Assembly: GCA_902470035.1 (NCBI GenBank)
Contig: CABREZ010000012.1
Coordinates: forward strand, 1 to 18,561
DNA from: an uncultured Streptococcus sp.
GTDB taxonomy: Bacteria > Bacillota > Bacilli > Lactobacillales > Streptococcaceae
DNA length: 18,561 nucleotides
Reading direction: 5' to 3'
Part shown: piece after piece, positions 6,395 to 13,698 of the stretch
Position numbering within the stretch: position 1 is the first letter of the stretch
How the letters are laid out: every line of letters begins with the position of its first letter
Program-made: the position numbers and the translations under genes
The notes under the pieces: generated by a model
Told to the model about the DNA's origin: nothing
What the model saw: the letters and a program-made list of their open reading frames with translations, nothing else
Database searches by the model: none

Positions 6395-6892
6395 ATGAAT
6401 ACGCAAGAAAAAGAATCAAATTACAAACTCCTACTAGCCCAGTTAGAAGCTCTCTTAGAAGGAGAGAACAATGCCTTGGCCAATTTAGCCAATGCCAGTG
6501 CTCTGCTCAATCAAGCTCTACCGCATTCCGTCTTTGCAGGCTTTTACCTCTATGACCAAAAAGAGTTGATTCTAGGCCCCTTTCAAGGACAGGTATCTTG
6601 TGTCCATATCGCTCTAGGAAAAGGTGTCTGTGGAGAAGCAGCGGAGAAAAGAGAGACGCTGGTCATCGAGGATGTGACCCAGCATGCCAATTATATCTCT
6701 TGTGACAGTCGGGCCATGAGTGAGATTGTGGTTCCTATGGTCTTGAATGACCAGTTGCTTGGAGTGTTGGATCTAGATTCGGATCGGGTGGGAGATTATG
6801 ACGACCTGGATCGCCTTTATTTGGAACGTTTTGTAGCCATCTTGCTTGAAAAAACAAATTGGAATTTTAGGATGTTTGGAGTAGTAGACTAA
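6395..6892 (+). CDS. Free methionine-(R)-sulfoxide reductase (GAF domain)
   Basis: A 165-residue single GAF-domain protein of the fRMsr family (MsrC/YebR). These cytoplasmic enzymes reduce free L-methionine-(R)-sulfoxide, returning oxidised methionine to use with electrons from thioredoxin. The three conserved cysteines are Cys69 (QVSC), Cys79 (KGVCGEA) and Cys103 (YISCDS), at the same 10- and 24-residue spacing as Cys84, Cys94 and Cys118 of the E. coli enzyme. The AxSEIVVPM and GVLDLDS motifs are also typical. Length is normal. Its stop TAA shares one base with the dnaX ATG (TAATG), so the two are translationally coupled. It appears to be read from a leaderless mRNA. Confidence 0.93.
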   Translation: MNTQEKESNYKLLLAQLEALLEGENNALANLANASALLNQALPHSVFAGFYLYDQKELILGPFQGQVSCVHIALGKGVCGEAAEKRETLVIEDVTQHANYISCDSRAMSEIVVPMVLNDQLLGVLDLDSDRVGDYDDLDRLYLERFVAILLEKTNWNFRMFGVVD

Positions 6893-8568
6893 TGTATCAA
6901 GCCCTCTATCGTAAATACCGAAGCCAGACCTTTGGCCAGCTTGTAGGGCAAGAGGTTATTGCGACGACCCTACGACAAGCTGTCGAACAGGGAAAAATTA
7001 GCCATGCCTATCTCTTTTCTGGCCCTCGTGGGACGGGGAAGACCAGTGTGGCAAAAATCTTTGCTAAGGCCATGAACTGCCCCAATCAAAAAGGGGGAGA
7101 GCCTTGTAACGAATGTTATATCTGTGAAGCCATTACCAATGGCAGTTTAGAGGATGTTATCGAGATTGACGCTGCCTCGAATAATGGGGTGGATGAGATC
7201 CGTGATATCCGTGATAAATCGACCTATGCGCCTAGCCTGGCCCCTCATAAGGTCTATATCATTGACGAGGTCCACATGCTCTCGACGGGAGCCTTTAACG
7301 CCCTTCTCAAGACCTTGGAAGAACCGACAGAAAATGTGGTCTTTATTTTAGCAACAACGGAATTGCATAAGATTCCAGCAACCATCCTTTCGCGGGTTCA
7401 ACGCTTTGAGTTCAAATCAATCAAGACGCCAGCCATCCAAGACCATCTAAAAGCTGTTTTGGATAAAGAAGGCATTGATTACGAAGAAGAAGCTGTAGCC
7501 ATTATTGCCCGTCGGGCAGAAGGTGGGATGCGGGATGCCTTGTCCATTTTGGACCAGGCCCTCAGCCTGACAGCTGGTGCCCAATTGACCACTGCGACGG
7601 CAGAAGAAATCACAGGCTCCATCAGTCAGGAAGCTTTGGATCTCTATGTGGCAGCCTTGGCAGCACAAGATGCAACAGCTGCCTTGGACCAGTTAAACCT
7701 GATCTTTGATAATGGGAAAAACATGGCCCGCTTTGTGACAGATCTCTTGCAGTATTTGCGGGATCTCCTGATTGTTCAGACAGGTGGGGAAAATCTCCAT
7801 GTAAGTGAACGATTTAACCAGAATCTAGCCATTCCACAAGCCACCCTCTTTGCTTGGATTGATCTTGCGACAAGGAGCTTAGCAGATATCAAAAACAGCC
7901 TGCAGCCCAAGATCTATACAGAGATGATGACCATTCGCTTGGCAGAATACAAAGGTGGGGGCTCTTCAGCTAGTCAAACGGCTCTTCCAGAAGATTTCTT
8001 GGCACAAATGGACCAACTCAAAAGAGAAGTGGAGTTACTGAAAAGTCAATTAGCTCAAGTAGGGAGCGGGCCTCCTGTAGCCAAGTCGGCTCCAGCCCGT
8101 CCTCAGAAGTCCAGCAAGGGATATCGAGTGGATCGCAATAAGGTTCAAGCCATCTTACAAGAAGCGGTTGAAAATCCAGATTTAGCCCGTAACAATCTCA
8201 TCCGCCTGCAAAATTCTTGGGGGGAAATTATTGAAAGCTTAGCAGGGGCAGATAAGGCCTTGCTGGTTGGTTCGCAACCGGTTGCGGCAAATGAACGCCA
8301 TGCGATTCTTGCTTTTGAGTCTGCCTTTAATGCCGAACAGACCATGAAGCGAGATAACCTCAATACCATGTTTGGCAATATTTTAAGCAATGCAGCCGGA
8401 TTCTCACCTGAAATTTTGGCCATTTCCATGGAGGAGTGGACCCAGGTCCGGGCGGAATTCTCGAAGAAAGCGCGTGGTCACAAGGAAGAGGCAGAAGTGG
8501 CAGAAGAGTCCGTCATTCCTGAAGGTTTTGATTTCCTCTCTGAAAAAATTACGATCCAAGAAGACTAG
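6892..8568 (+). CDS. dnaX: DNA polymerase III subunit gamma/tau
   Basis: A 558-residue clamp-loader ATPase that loads the sliding clamp and, through its C-terminal part, bridges polymerase and helicase at the fork. The AAA+ module holds Walker A GPRGTGKTS (44-52), a four-cysteine zinc site (Cys63, Cys72, Cys75, Cys78), Walker B IIDEVH (123-128), sensor 1 around ATTE (154-157) and the SR arginine-finger motif (167-168). Domain III follows to about residue 360. A coiled-coil stretch (about 370-392) and a low-complexity linker then lead to the tau-like C-terminus. Length fits streptococcal DnaX. TTGGAG (6876-6881) lies ten bases upstream. I found no convincing frameshift site that would yield a separate gamma form. 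Confidence 0.96.
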   Translation: MYQALYRKYRSQTFGQLVGQEVIATTLRQAVEQGKISHAYLFSGPRGTGKTSVAKIFAKAMNCPNQKGGEPCNECYICEAITNGSLEDVIEIDAASNNGVDEIRDIRDKSTYAPSLAPHKVYIIDEVHMLSTGAFNALLKTLEEPTENVVFILATTELHKIPATILSRVQRFEFKSIKTPAIQDHLKAVLDKEGIDYEEEAVAIIARRAEGGMRDALSILDQALSLTAGAQLTTATAEEITGSISQEALDLYVAALAAQDATAALDQLNLIFDNGKNMARFVTDLLQYLRDLLIVQTGGENLHVSERFNQNLAIPQATLFAWIDLATRSLADIKNSLQPKIYTEMMTIRLAEYKGGGSSASQTALPEDFLAQMDQLKREVELLKSQLAQVGSGPPVAKSAPARPQKSSKGYRVDRNKVQAILQEAVENPDLARNNLIRLQNSWGEIIESLAGADKALLVGSQPVAANERHAILAFESAFNAEQTMKRDNLNTMFGNILSNAAGFSPEILAISMEEWTQVRAEFSKKARGHKEEAEVAEESVIPEGFDFLSEKITIQED

Positions 8569-8591
8569 CCTGTGCTTTTTCCAGAAAATCA

Positions 8592-8600
8592 TGGTAGAAT
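8592..8600 (+). promoter_or_regulatory. Extended -10 promoter of the DUF3272 gene (probably leaderless)
   Basis: TGG-TAGAAT at 8592-8600 ends six bases before ATG 8607, the same geometry as at pgdA. No Shine-Dalgarno site lies between it and the ATG. The gene could also be read as the last cistron of the dnaX transcript. Confidence 0.5.
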
Positions 8601-8606
8601 AACAAT

Positions 8607-8819
8607 ATGAATAAACGTCAATTTTGGACTATGGCTATCTTTACAGCCTTAGAAACCTATTTTTTTAATGATGCTGTGATGAGGGAAAGCTACCTGGCAG
8701 CTATCTTTTGGGCTCTCTTGATATTGAGAAATTTACAAGTCAGCTATATCTTAGGAAAGTTGGTCGAAAGTATCGATCAACAGCTCAATCAGAAAAAACG
8801 AGATAAGTATAAAAAATAA
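8607..8819 (+). CDS. DUF3272 family small membrane protein
   Basis: A 70-residue protein with two hydrophobic segments (about residues 6-20 and 29-49) and a lysine-rich C-terminal tail. It matches my recollection of DUF3272, a family of streptococcal small proteins without assigned function. It lies 38 bp after dnaX on the same strand and has no clear ribosome site, but an extended -10 element lies right in front of its ATG. The last codons overlap the left arm of a 14-bp inverted repeat and the start of the terminator. It is probably a real gene, given intact membrane-protein composition and the conserved position after dnaX. Confidence 0.8.
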   Translation: MNKRQFWTMAIFTALETYFFNDAVMRESYLAAIFWALLILRNLQVSYILGKLVESIDQQLNQKKRDKYKK

Positions 8820-8854
8820 GCACCGACTGGTGCTTATTTTTTGAGCTGTTGATC
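8775..8854. repeat. 14-bp perfect inverted repeat around the DUF3272/birA terminator
   Basis: GATCAACAGCTCAA (8775-8788, inside the DUF3272 gene) is the exact reverse complement of TTGAGCTGTTGATC (8841-8854, just beyond the birA stop). The 52 bases between contain the terminator hairpin, giving a stem-within-stem structure. Confidence 0.85.
8813..8842. terminator. Bidirectional terminator between DUF3272 gene and birA
   Basis: AAAATAAGCACC (8813-8824) and GGTGCTTATTTT (8829-8840) form a perfect 12-bp stem with a GACT loop. T runs follow on both strands, so it serves both convergent genes. The DUF3272 stop codon lies in the left arm. Confidence 0.9.
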
Positions 8855-8858
8855 TGTT

Positions 8859-9800
8859 TTACAGGTCCCACTGTTTGAGGGAAATTTCACCACTGTTGAG
8901 CCAGTGTTCTTTGCCGTCCGTTAGTTGGACTAGTAGTTGTCCACTGTCCGAAATATCCTTGGCCAGGCCTTGGTAGCTAGTCTGATTTTGTTCGAAGCGG
9001 ACTTCTTTACCTAGAACTAGTGAGCGTTGCTTGTAGAGGTAGATCAGCTCCTCCTCTGGACTATTGAAAAATTCCTTCCAAATCTCAGCAATCAGTTCAT
9101 TGCGAGTAATAGGAGGCTGGGAGTCAAAGAGGGAACCAGCCTTGTCCTTCAGTTCCGTAGGGAAATTAGTGATGGAAAAATTTAGGCCGATACCAATAAT
9201 AACATCTGTGATGAGGCCTGTTTCGATGGAGCTGATGGCTTCAGTCAGAATGCCTCCAACTTTTTTCCCCTTGTAGTAGATATCATTGACCCACTTAATA
9301 TCGACATCCAATAAGGCTAGATTTTTCAGAGCCTTGTAGATAGCAGCTGCGACCATGAGGGTATAGGCGGGAGCTTGATCAAAGGGGAGGTTGGGCTTGA
9401 GGTGGAGGGACATGTAGATTCCCCCTTGAGAAGGACAGAAGTAGTCGCGCCCAAAACGTCCCTTACCAGCCGTTTGAAAAGGAGCCAGATACAGAGTAGC
9501 AGATTGACCACCCACTTCCATGGCATTCTTCGCATCTAACTGGGTGGATTGGCACTGGGGATTATAGGAGACAGTCAATGGACAAAGGTCTTCGATGACT
9601 TTGGAGATTAGGAGGTCTCCAGAAAGGATCTTGTAGCCTCGTTTTTTAACGGACTCAATCTCAATGCCTTCCTTTTCTAGACGCTGAATGGCCTTCCAGA
9701 TAGAGGTGCGAGACAGTCCCATTTCTTGGGCTAGTTGTTCGCCGTTGACATAGTCTTGAGCTTGTGCCAAGGTTTGGTATAAAATTTCGTGTGTTTTCAT
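8859..9800 (-). CDS. birA: Biotin--[acetyl-CoA-carboxylase] ligase / biotin repressor
   Basis: A 313-residue two-domain BirA that activates biotin as biotinyl-AMP and transfers it to the carrier protein of acetyl-CoA carboxylase. Residues 17-58 form a winged-helix DNA-binding domain (LAQEMGLSRTSIWKAIQRL), so it may also repress biotin genes. The ligase domain shows GKGRFGR (112-118, where GRGRxGR is usual), KWVNDI (169-174) and GGILTE (182-187), then a small C-terminal domain. ATG 9800 is chosen because BirA proteins normally begin a few residues before the winged helix. An in-frame ATG at 9833 overlaps the galR stop as ATGA and would add 11 residues; neither start has a strong ribosome site. 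It follows galR with no terminator between, so they are probably co-transcribed. Confidence 0.9.
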   Translation of the reverse strand: MKTHEILYQTLAQAQDYVNGEQLAQEMGLSRTSIWKAIQRLEKEGIEIESVKKRGYKILSGDLLISKVIEDLCPLTVSYNPQCQSTQLDAKNAMEVGGQSATLYLAPFQTAGKGRFGRDYFCPSQGGIYMSLHLKPNLPFDQAPAYTLMVAAAIYKALKNLALLDVDIKWVNDIYYKGKKVGGILTEAISSIETGLITDVIIGIGLNFSITNFPTELKDKAGSLFDSQPPITRNELIAEIWKEFFNSPEEELIYLYKQRSLVLGKEVRFEQNQTSYQGLAKDISDSGQLLVQLTDGKEHWLNSGEISLKQWDL

Positions 9801-9829
9801 AGTTTCTAATTCTCGAAAAGGATGGAAGA

Positions 9830-10831
9830 TCATCCATTTTTGGTACTTTCTCTTAAGGTAAGTTTGGTTCCTAGCATGGTGAGGGTCGGTATTTCTCTCC
9901 GAGCTAGGACTTGTTTATTGAGGACGTCCATAGCGGTACGTCCCATTTCTTCTGTAAAAACAGTGATGGTCGAGAGGGGAGGAAAGACTTGCTTGGCTAT
10001 ACTAGTATCATTAAAGGAAATGAGTTGGATGTCATCAGGGACCTTTATGCCGCCTTCTTGAAAGGCGCGGAGAGCCCCAATGGCCAAACTATCACTGGCA
10101 GCAAAATAGGCATCTGGTAAGGGTGAGCCAGACTGAAGATTAGAGGAAATGAGGTCATAGCCTGATTGAGCTGTAAAACTACCTGTGAGGATGAGTTCAG
10201 GGTGGTAAATGTTTCTTTCAATACAATAGTTTCGATAGGCTCTTCGCCGAGGATCGGGTATACTTTCCAATAGGTCAGTCGTTTTTTCCTCACCGGTTAG
10301 GAGACCGATCGTTGTACACCCTTGTTTTCGTAAATAGTGAAGGGCAGTCTGTACAGCATTTTCAAATTCAGTCGTGACACAAGGATGTCCTTGGTTAAGA
10401 GTGTTACTATCGACAAAAACCAGAGGTTTGGTCAACCTTTCTAGATCGACAATCTGAACTCTACTAAACTTTCCAATACAAAGGACCCCAACAACTTCCT
10501 CCCCTAATCGAAAGGGAATATCATTGAAATAGCGGAGGATGCCATAGTCGAGGTCCTGTGCTCTTTTTTCAATGCCTAAACGGATGTTGTAGTAGTAAAG
10601 GTCGTCCAGCTCTCCCTCTTCACTTTTCCATTGGATGATGACAATTTGTTGTTTTTCTTTCTTAAAGTTCCCACTTTTCTGATGTCTGGTGTAGCCTAGT
10701 TCGTCAGCAACGGTCAAAATTCTGTGGCGGGTTTCCTCCGTTACAGAAAGACTAGTATCTTGATTCAGCACACGTGAGACAGTGGCGATGGATACGTTAG
10801 CGAGACTGGCAATATCCTTTAATGTAGCCAT
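9830..10831 (-). CDS. galR: LacI-family galactose operon repressor
   Basis: A 333-residue LacI/GalR regulator. The N-terminal helix-turn-helix and hinge are MATLKDIASLANVSIATVSRVLN (split here as residues 1-15 and 16-23), followed by a periplasmic-binding-protein-like sugar domain of about 270 residues. It is divergent from galK across a 141-bp intergenic region that holds a perfect palindrome, the arrangement of streptococcal GalR, which represses the gal genes and often its own gene until galactose is present. AAGGAG (10839-10844 on the minus strand) sits seven bases before the start. Its TGA overlaps an in-frame ATG of birA. The inducer is inferred from context. Confidence 0.92.
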   Translation of the reverse strand: MATLKDIASLANVSIATVSRVLNQDTSLSVTEETRHRILTVADELGYTRHQKSGNFKKEKQQIVIIQWKSEEGELDDLYYYNIRLGIEKRAQDLDYGILRYFNDIPFRLGEEVVGVLCIGKFSRVQIVDLERLTKPLVFVDSNTLNQGHPCVTTEFENAVQTALHYLRKQGCTTIGLLTGEEKTTDLLESIPDPRRRAYRNYCIERNIYHPELILTGSFTAQSGYDLISSNLQSGSPLPDAYFAASDSLAIGALRAFQEGGIKVPDDIQLISFNDTSIAKQVFPPLSTITVFTEEMGRTAMDVLNKQVLARREIPTLTMLGTKLTLRESTKNG

Positions 10832-10853
10832 AAGTTTTCTCCTTCTGTCTTCT

Positions 10854-10862
10854 AGTATATCA
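10854..10862 (-). promoter_or_regulatory. Extended -10 promoter of galR
   Basis: On the minus strand TGA-TATACT reads from 10862 to 10854. The 24-bp palindrome lies just upstream, overlapping or abutting the -35 region, which suits autoregulation. Confidence 0.55.
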
Positions 10863-10883
10863 TAGCTTTGGCCTGGTTAGTGA

Positions 10884-10907
10884 ATTTTACTAAAATTTTA
10901 GTAAAAT
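10884..10907. promoter_or_regulatory. 24-bp perfect palindrome, likely GalR operator
   Basis: TTTTACTAAAA (10885-10895) is followed directly by its exact reverse complement TTTTAGTAAAA (10896-10906), and one further A/T pair extends it to 24 bp. It lies between the divergent galR and galK promoters, immediately upstream of the galK -35. A dyad of this form between a LacI-family gene and its target operon is the expected operator; binding is inferred. Confidence 0.75.
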
Positions 10908-10909
10908 AA

Positions 10910-10938
10910 TTGATTTGCTTGATGAAAAGGGTTACACT
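10910..10938 (+). promoter_or_regulatory. Promoter of galK-galT-galE
   Basis: TTGATT (10910-10915), a 17-base spacer, and TACACT (10933-10938). Both hexamers match consensus at four of six positions. This weak promoter would be controlled by the adjacent palindrome and the overlapping cre-like site. Confidence 0.55.
10922..10936 (+). promoter_or_regulatory. cre-like CcpA site overlapping the galK -10
   Basis: ATGAAAAGGGTTACA matches the consensus WTGNAARCGNWWWCA at all fixed positions except the central C, which is G. It covers the spacer and part of the -10, where CcpA binding would block transcription when glucose is present. Binding is inferred. Confidence 0.5.
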
Positions 10939-10972
10939 AAAGATAAAGAACTATATAAGTGAGGTAATCTCA

Positions 10973-12139
10973 ATGAATACTCAAGAACTTCGGAACGCTT
11001 TTCAAACAGTCTTTGGAGCAGAAGCGGATCATACTTTTTTCTCACCAGGTCGGATCAATCTGATTGGTGAACACACAGACTACAACGGAGGCCATGTCTT
11101 CCCTGCAGCTATCACCCTCGGTACCTACGGAGCAGCTCGCAAACGCGAGGATAATCTTCTTTGTTTCTTCTCTGCTAACTTTGAAGACAAGGGTATCATT
11201 GAAGTTTCCCTTGAAAATCTTCATTTTGAAGAGGAGCACAATTGGACCAACTATCCAAAAGGCGTGCTTCATTTCTTGCAAGAAGCTGGTCACACCATTG
11301 ATGTTGGTATGGACGTCTATGTCTACGGTAATATTCCAAATGGATCTGGCCTTTCTTCCTCAGCCTCACTAGAGATGCTGACGGGCGTCATTGCGGAAAC
11401 CATCTATGGTCTTAAGGTTGATCGGGTAGAACTGGTTAAGATCGGAAAACAAACGGAAAATCATTTTATCGGGGTCAACTCTGGTATCATGGATCAGTTT
11501 GCCATCGGTATGGGGGCTGACCAACGGGCCATTTATCTGGATACCAACACTTTGGAATATGATTTGGTGCCCCTTGATTTGAAAGACAACGTCGTCGTGA
11601 TTATGAATACCAACAAACGTCGGGAATTGATTGATTCAAAATACAATGAACGCTGTGCGGAATGTGAAACAGCTGTCTCAGAATTGCAAGCCAAACTAGA
11701 CATCCAAACATTGGGTGAATTGAATGTCTGGGATTTTGATACCTATAGCTACTTGATCAGGGATGAAAATCGCATCAAACGAGCTCGCCATGCTGTCCTC
11801 GAAAACCAACGGACTCTCCAAGCTCGTAAGGCTCTGGAAGAAGGAGACTTGGAAGCTTTTGGACGATTCATGAATGCTTCCCACGTATCCTTAGAACACG
11901 ATTATGAGGTAACTGGACTTGAGTTGGACACCTTGGTGCATACAGCTTGGGAACAAGAAGGGGTGCTTGGTGCTCGTATGACGGGAGCCGGCTTTGGTGG
12001 GTGTGCCATCGCCCTTGTCAACAAGGATAAGGTCCAAGACTTTGAAGAAGCTGTCGGCAAACGCTATGAGGAAGTTGTCGGCTATGCTCCAAGCTTCTAC
12101 ATTGCTGAAGTATCAGGGGGCAGTCGCGTCTTAGATTAG
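10973..12139 (+). CDS. galK: Galactokinase
   Basis: A 388-residue GHMP kinase that phosphorylates alpha-D-galactose at C1 with ATP, the first committed step of the Leloir pathway. Signature motifs are GRINLIGEHTDYNGG (26-40) for galactose binding, PNGSGLSSSAS (122-132) for ATP phosphate binding, and GARMTGAGFGG (333-343). The catalytic aspartate is Asp174 in SGIMDQF. Length is typical. ATG 10973 is chosen because GAGG (10961-10964) lies eight bases upstream and the protein then begins like known GalK; an in-frame upstream start near 10910 would lie inside the promoter. First gene of galK-galT-galE, with galT 15 bp downstream. Confidence 0.97.
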   Translation: MNTQELRNAFQTVFGAEADHTFFSPGRINLIGEHTDYNGGHVFPAAITLGTYGAARKREDNLLCFFSANFEDKGIIEVSLENLHFEEEHNWTNYPKGVLHFLQEAGHTIDVGMDVYVYGNIPNGSGLSSSASLEMLTGVIAETIYGLKVDRVELVKIGKQTENHFIGVNSGIMDQFAIGMGADQRAIYLDTNTLEYDLVPLDLKDNVVVIMNTNKRRELIDSKYNERCAECETAVSELQAKLDIQTLGELNVWDFDTYSYLIRDENRIKRARHAVLENQRTLQARKALEEGDLEAFGRFMNASHVSLEHDYEVTGLELDTLVHTAWEQEGVLGARMTGAGFGGCAIALVNKDKVQDFEEAVGKRYEEVVGYAPSFYIAEVSGGSRVLD

Positions 12140-12154
12140 GAGAGAGGAGACAAA

Positions 12155-13642
12155 ATGCTACAAGGAATTCTAGATGCATTTGTGACAGAAGTTATTGCAG
12201 TGAGTCACTTTGAAGAGCTAGATCGGATCTATTTAAAGAATCGGATAATGAGCTTGGTCGGAGAAGAGGGCGTGGACGAACCAGTTAAAAAAGAAGGTTT
12301 GTTGGCGCTTAAAGATCAGCTCATCGAGCAAGCCCTTGCTAACGGTCAAATTGAGGAAACCATGGCTTCCCAGGATAGCCTCGGAGCAACATTAATGGAT
12401 TTGATCACTCCTAGTCCTAGTCAAGTCAACCATCGTTTCTGGGATATTTACCAGCAATCAAAGGCAGAAGCAATCGCCGGTTTCTATGCTCTCTCCAAGC
12501 GTAATGACTACATCAAAGTAGAGGCCATTGCGCAGAATATTGCCTTTGAGGCAGAGACACCTTATGGTCCGCTAGAGATTACGATCAACCTCTCCAAACC
12601 GGAAAAGGACCCCAAAGAGATTGCAACAGCACGTCAGACTAAAGCTAGCCATTATCCGGCCTGCCAACTGTGCTTTGAAAATGAAGGCTATCAAGGTCGC
12701 CTAGACCATCCTGCCCGTGCCAATCATCGGATCATCCGCTTTGACATGGACGGTCATGATTGGGGCTTCCAGTATTCCCCTTATGCCTACTTCAATGAAC
12801 ACTGTATTTTCCTCGATAGCCAGCATGTTCCTATGGCCATTAGCCGCAAGACCTTTGAGCGACTCTTGACCATTGTAGAGACTTTTCCAGGCTATTTTGC
12901 AGGCTCCAATGCAGATCTACCCATTGTAGGGGGATCCATCCTGACTCATGACCATTACCAAGGCGGACGCCACACCTTCCCTATGGAGTTGGCATGTCTT
13001 GACCAAACTTTTACCATTCCTGGCTTCGAAGAGGTTCAAGTGGGCATCGTTCGTTGGCCAATGTCAGTCTTGCGTCTGCAGTCAGATAACAAAGAAGAGC
13101 TTATCAACTTGGCAGATCATATTTTAGCAAGCTGGCGAGGTTACTCGGATCCAGCTGTGCAAGTCTTAGCCACATCTGACGGTCAACCCCATCATACCAT
13201 TACCCCCATTGCACGAATCCGTGATGGGCATTATGAACTGGACTTGGTGCTCCGTGACAACCAAACCTCACCAGAGCATCCAGATGGTATTTATCACCCG
13301 CATGCGGATGTGCAACACATCAAAAAAGAAAATATCGGCCTGATCGAGGTCATGGGCCTAGCCATTTTGCCTCCTCGTCTCAAAGAAGAGCTCAAGCAGG
13401 TTCAAGACTATCTGCTTGGACGAGAAAGCAGTGTGGCTAGTTACCACCAGGACTGGGCTACTGACTTGAAAGCCACTTACCCATCCATCACAGACGAAGC
13501 AGAGGCAGAAGCTATTGTTCGTGAATCAGTTGGTCAAATCTTTGCTCGCGTGCTGGAAGATGCCGGTGTCTACAAGCGAACAGAAGAAGGACAGGCTGCC
13601 TTTAGACGCTTTGTGACTAGTCTTGGGAAAAGCAAATCCTAA
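12155..13642 (+). CDS. galT: UDP-glucose--hexose-1-phosphate uridylyltransferase (class II)
   Basis: A 495-residue class II GalT, the form typical of Firmicutes and unlike the roughly 350-residue enterobacterial enzyme in length. It exchanges galactose 1-phosphate with UDP-glucose to give UDP-galactose and glucose 1-phosphate through a histidine-linked uridylyl intermediate. The histidine cluster is seen as HDHYQGG from about residue 265, with further conserved segments around QYSPYAYFNEHCI and HPHADVQHI. The start follows a purine-rich AGGAGAGAGGAG region. It sits 15 bp after galK with no terminator, so it is in the same operon. Confidence 0.96.
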   Translation: MLQGILDAFVTEVIAVSHFEELDRIYLKNRIMSLVGEEGVDEPVKKEGLLALKDQLIEQALANGQIEETMASQDSLGATLMDLITPSPSQVNHRFWDIYQQSKAEAIAGFYALSKRNDYIKVEAIAQNIAFEAETPYGPLEITINLSKPEKDPKEIATARQTKASHYPACQLCFENEGYQGRLDHPARANHRIIRFDMDGHDWGFQYSPYAYFNEHCIFLDSQHVPMAISRKTFERLLTIVETFPGYFAGSNADLPIVGGSILTHDHYQGGRHTFPMELACLDQTFTIPGFEEVQVGIVRWPMSVLRLQSDNKEELINLADHILASWRGYSDPAVQVLATSDGQPHHTITPIARIRDGHYELDLVLRDNQTSPEHPDGIYHPHADVQHIKKENIGLIEVMGLAILPPRLKEELKQVQDYLLGRESSVASYHQDWATDLKATYPSITDEAEAEAIVRESVGQIFARVLEDAGVYKRTEEGQAAFRRFVTSLGKSKS

Positions 13643-13649
13643 GAAATTT

Positions 13650-13658
13650 TGCTACAAT
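13650..13658 (+). promoter_or_regulatory. Internal extended -10 promoter of galE
   Basis: TGC-TACAAT at 13650-13658 lies in the 56-bp gap after the galT stop. The start would be near 13665, giving a leader of about 34 nt with the GGGAGAGGG ribosome site. This could supply GalE when galactose is absent. Confidence 0.5.
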
Positions 13659-13698
13659 AGAAGAAGTGAAATGAACGAGAAAGAGGGAGAGGGAAAAA

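Noticed and set aside
6892..8568. Programmed frameshift in dnaX producing a gamma form
   Set aside because: No A6-type slippery heptamer with a downstream stem was found near the domain III boundary. The A-run near 8543 is too close to the stop to give a gamma-sized product.
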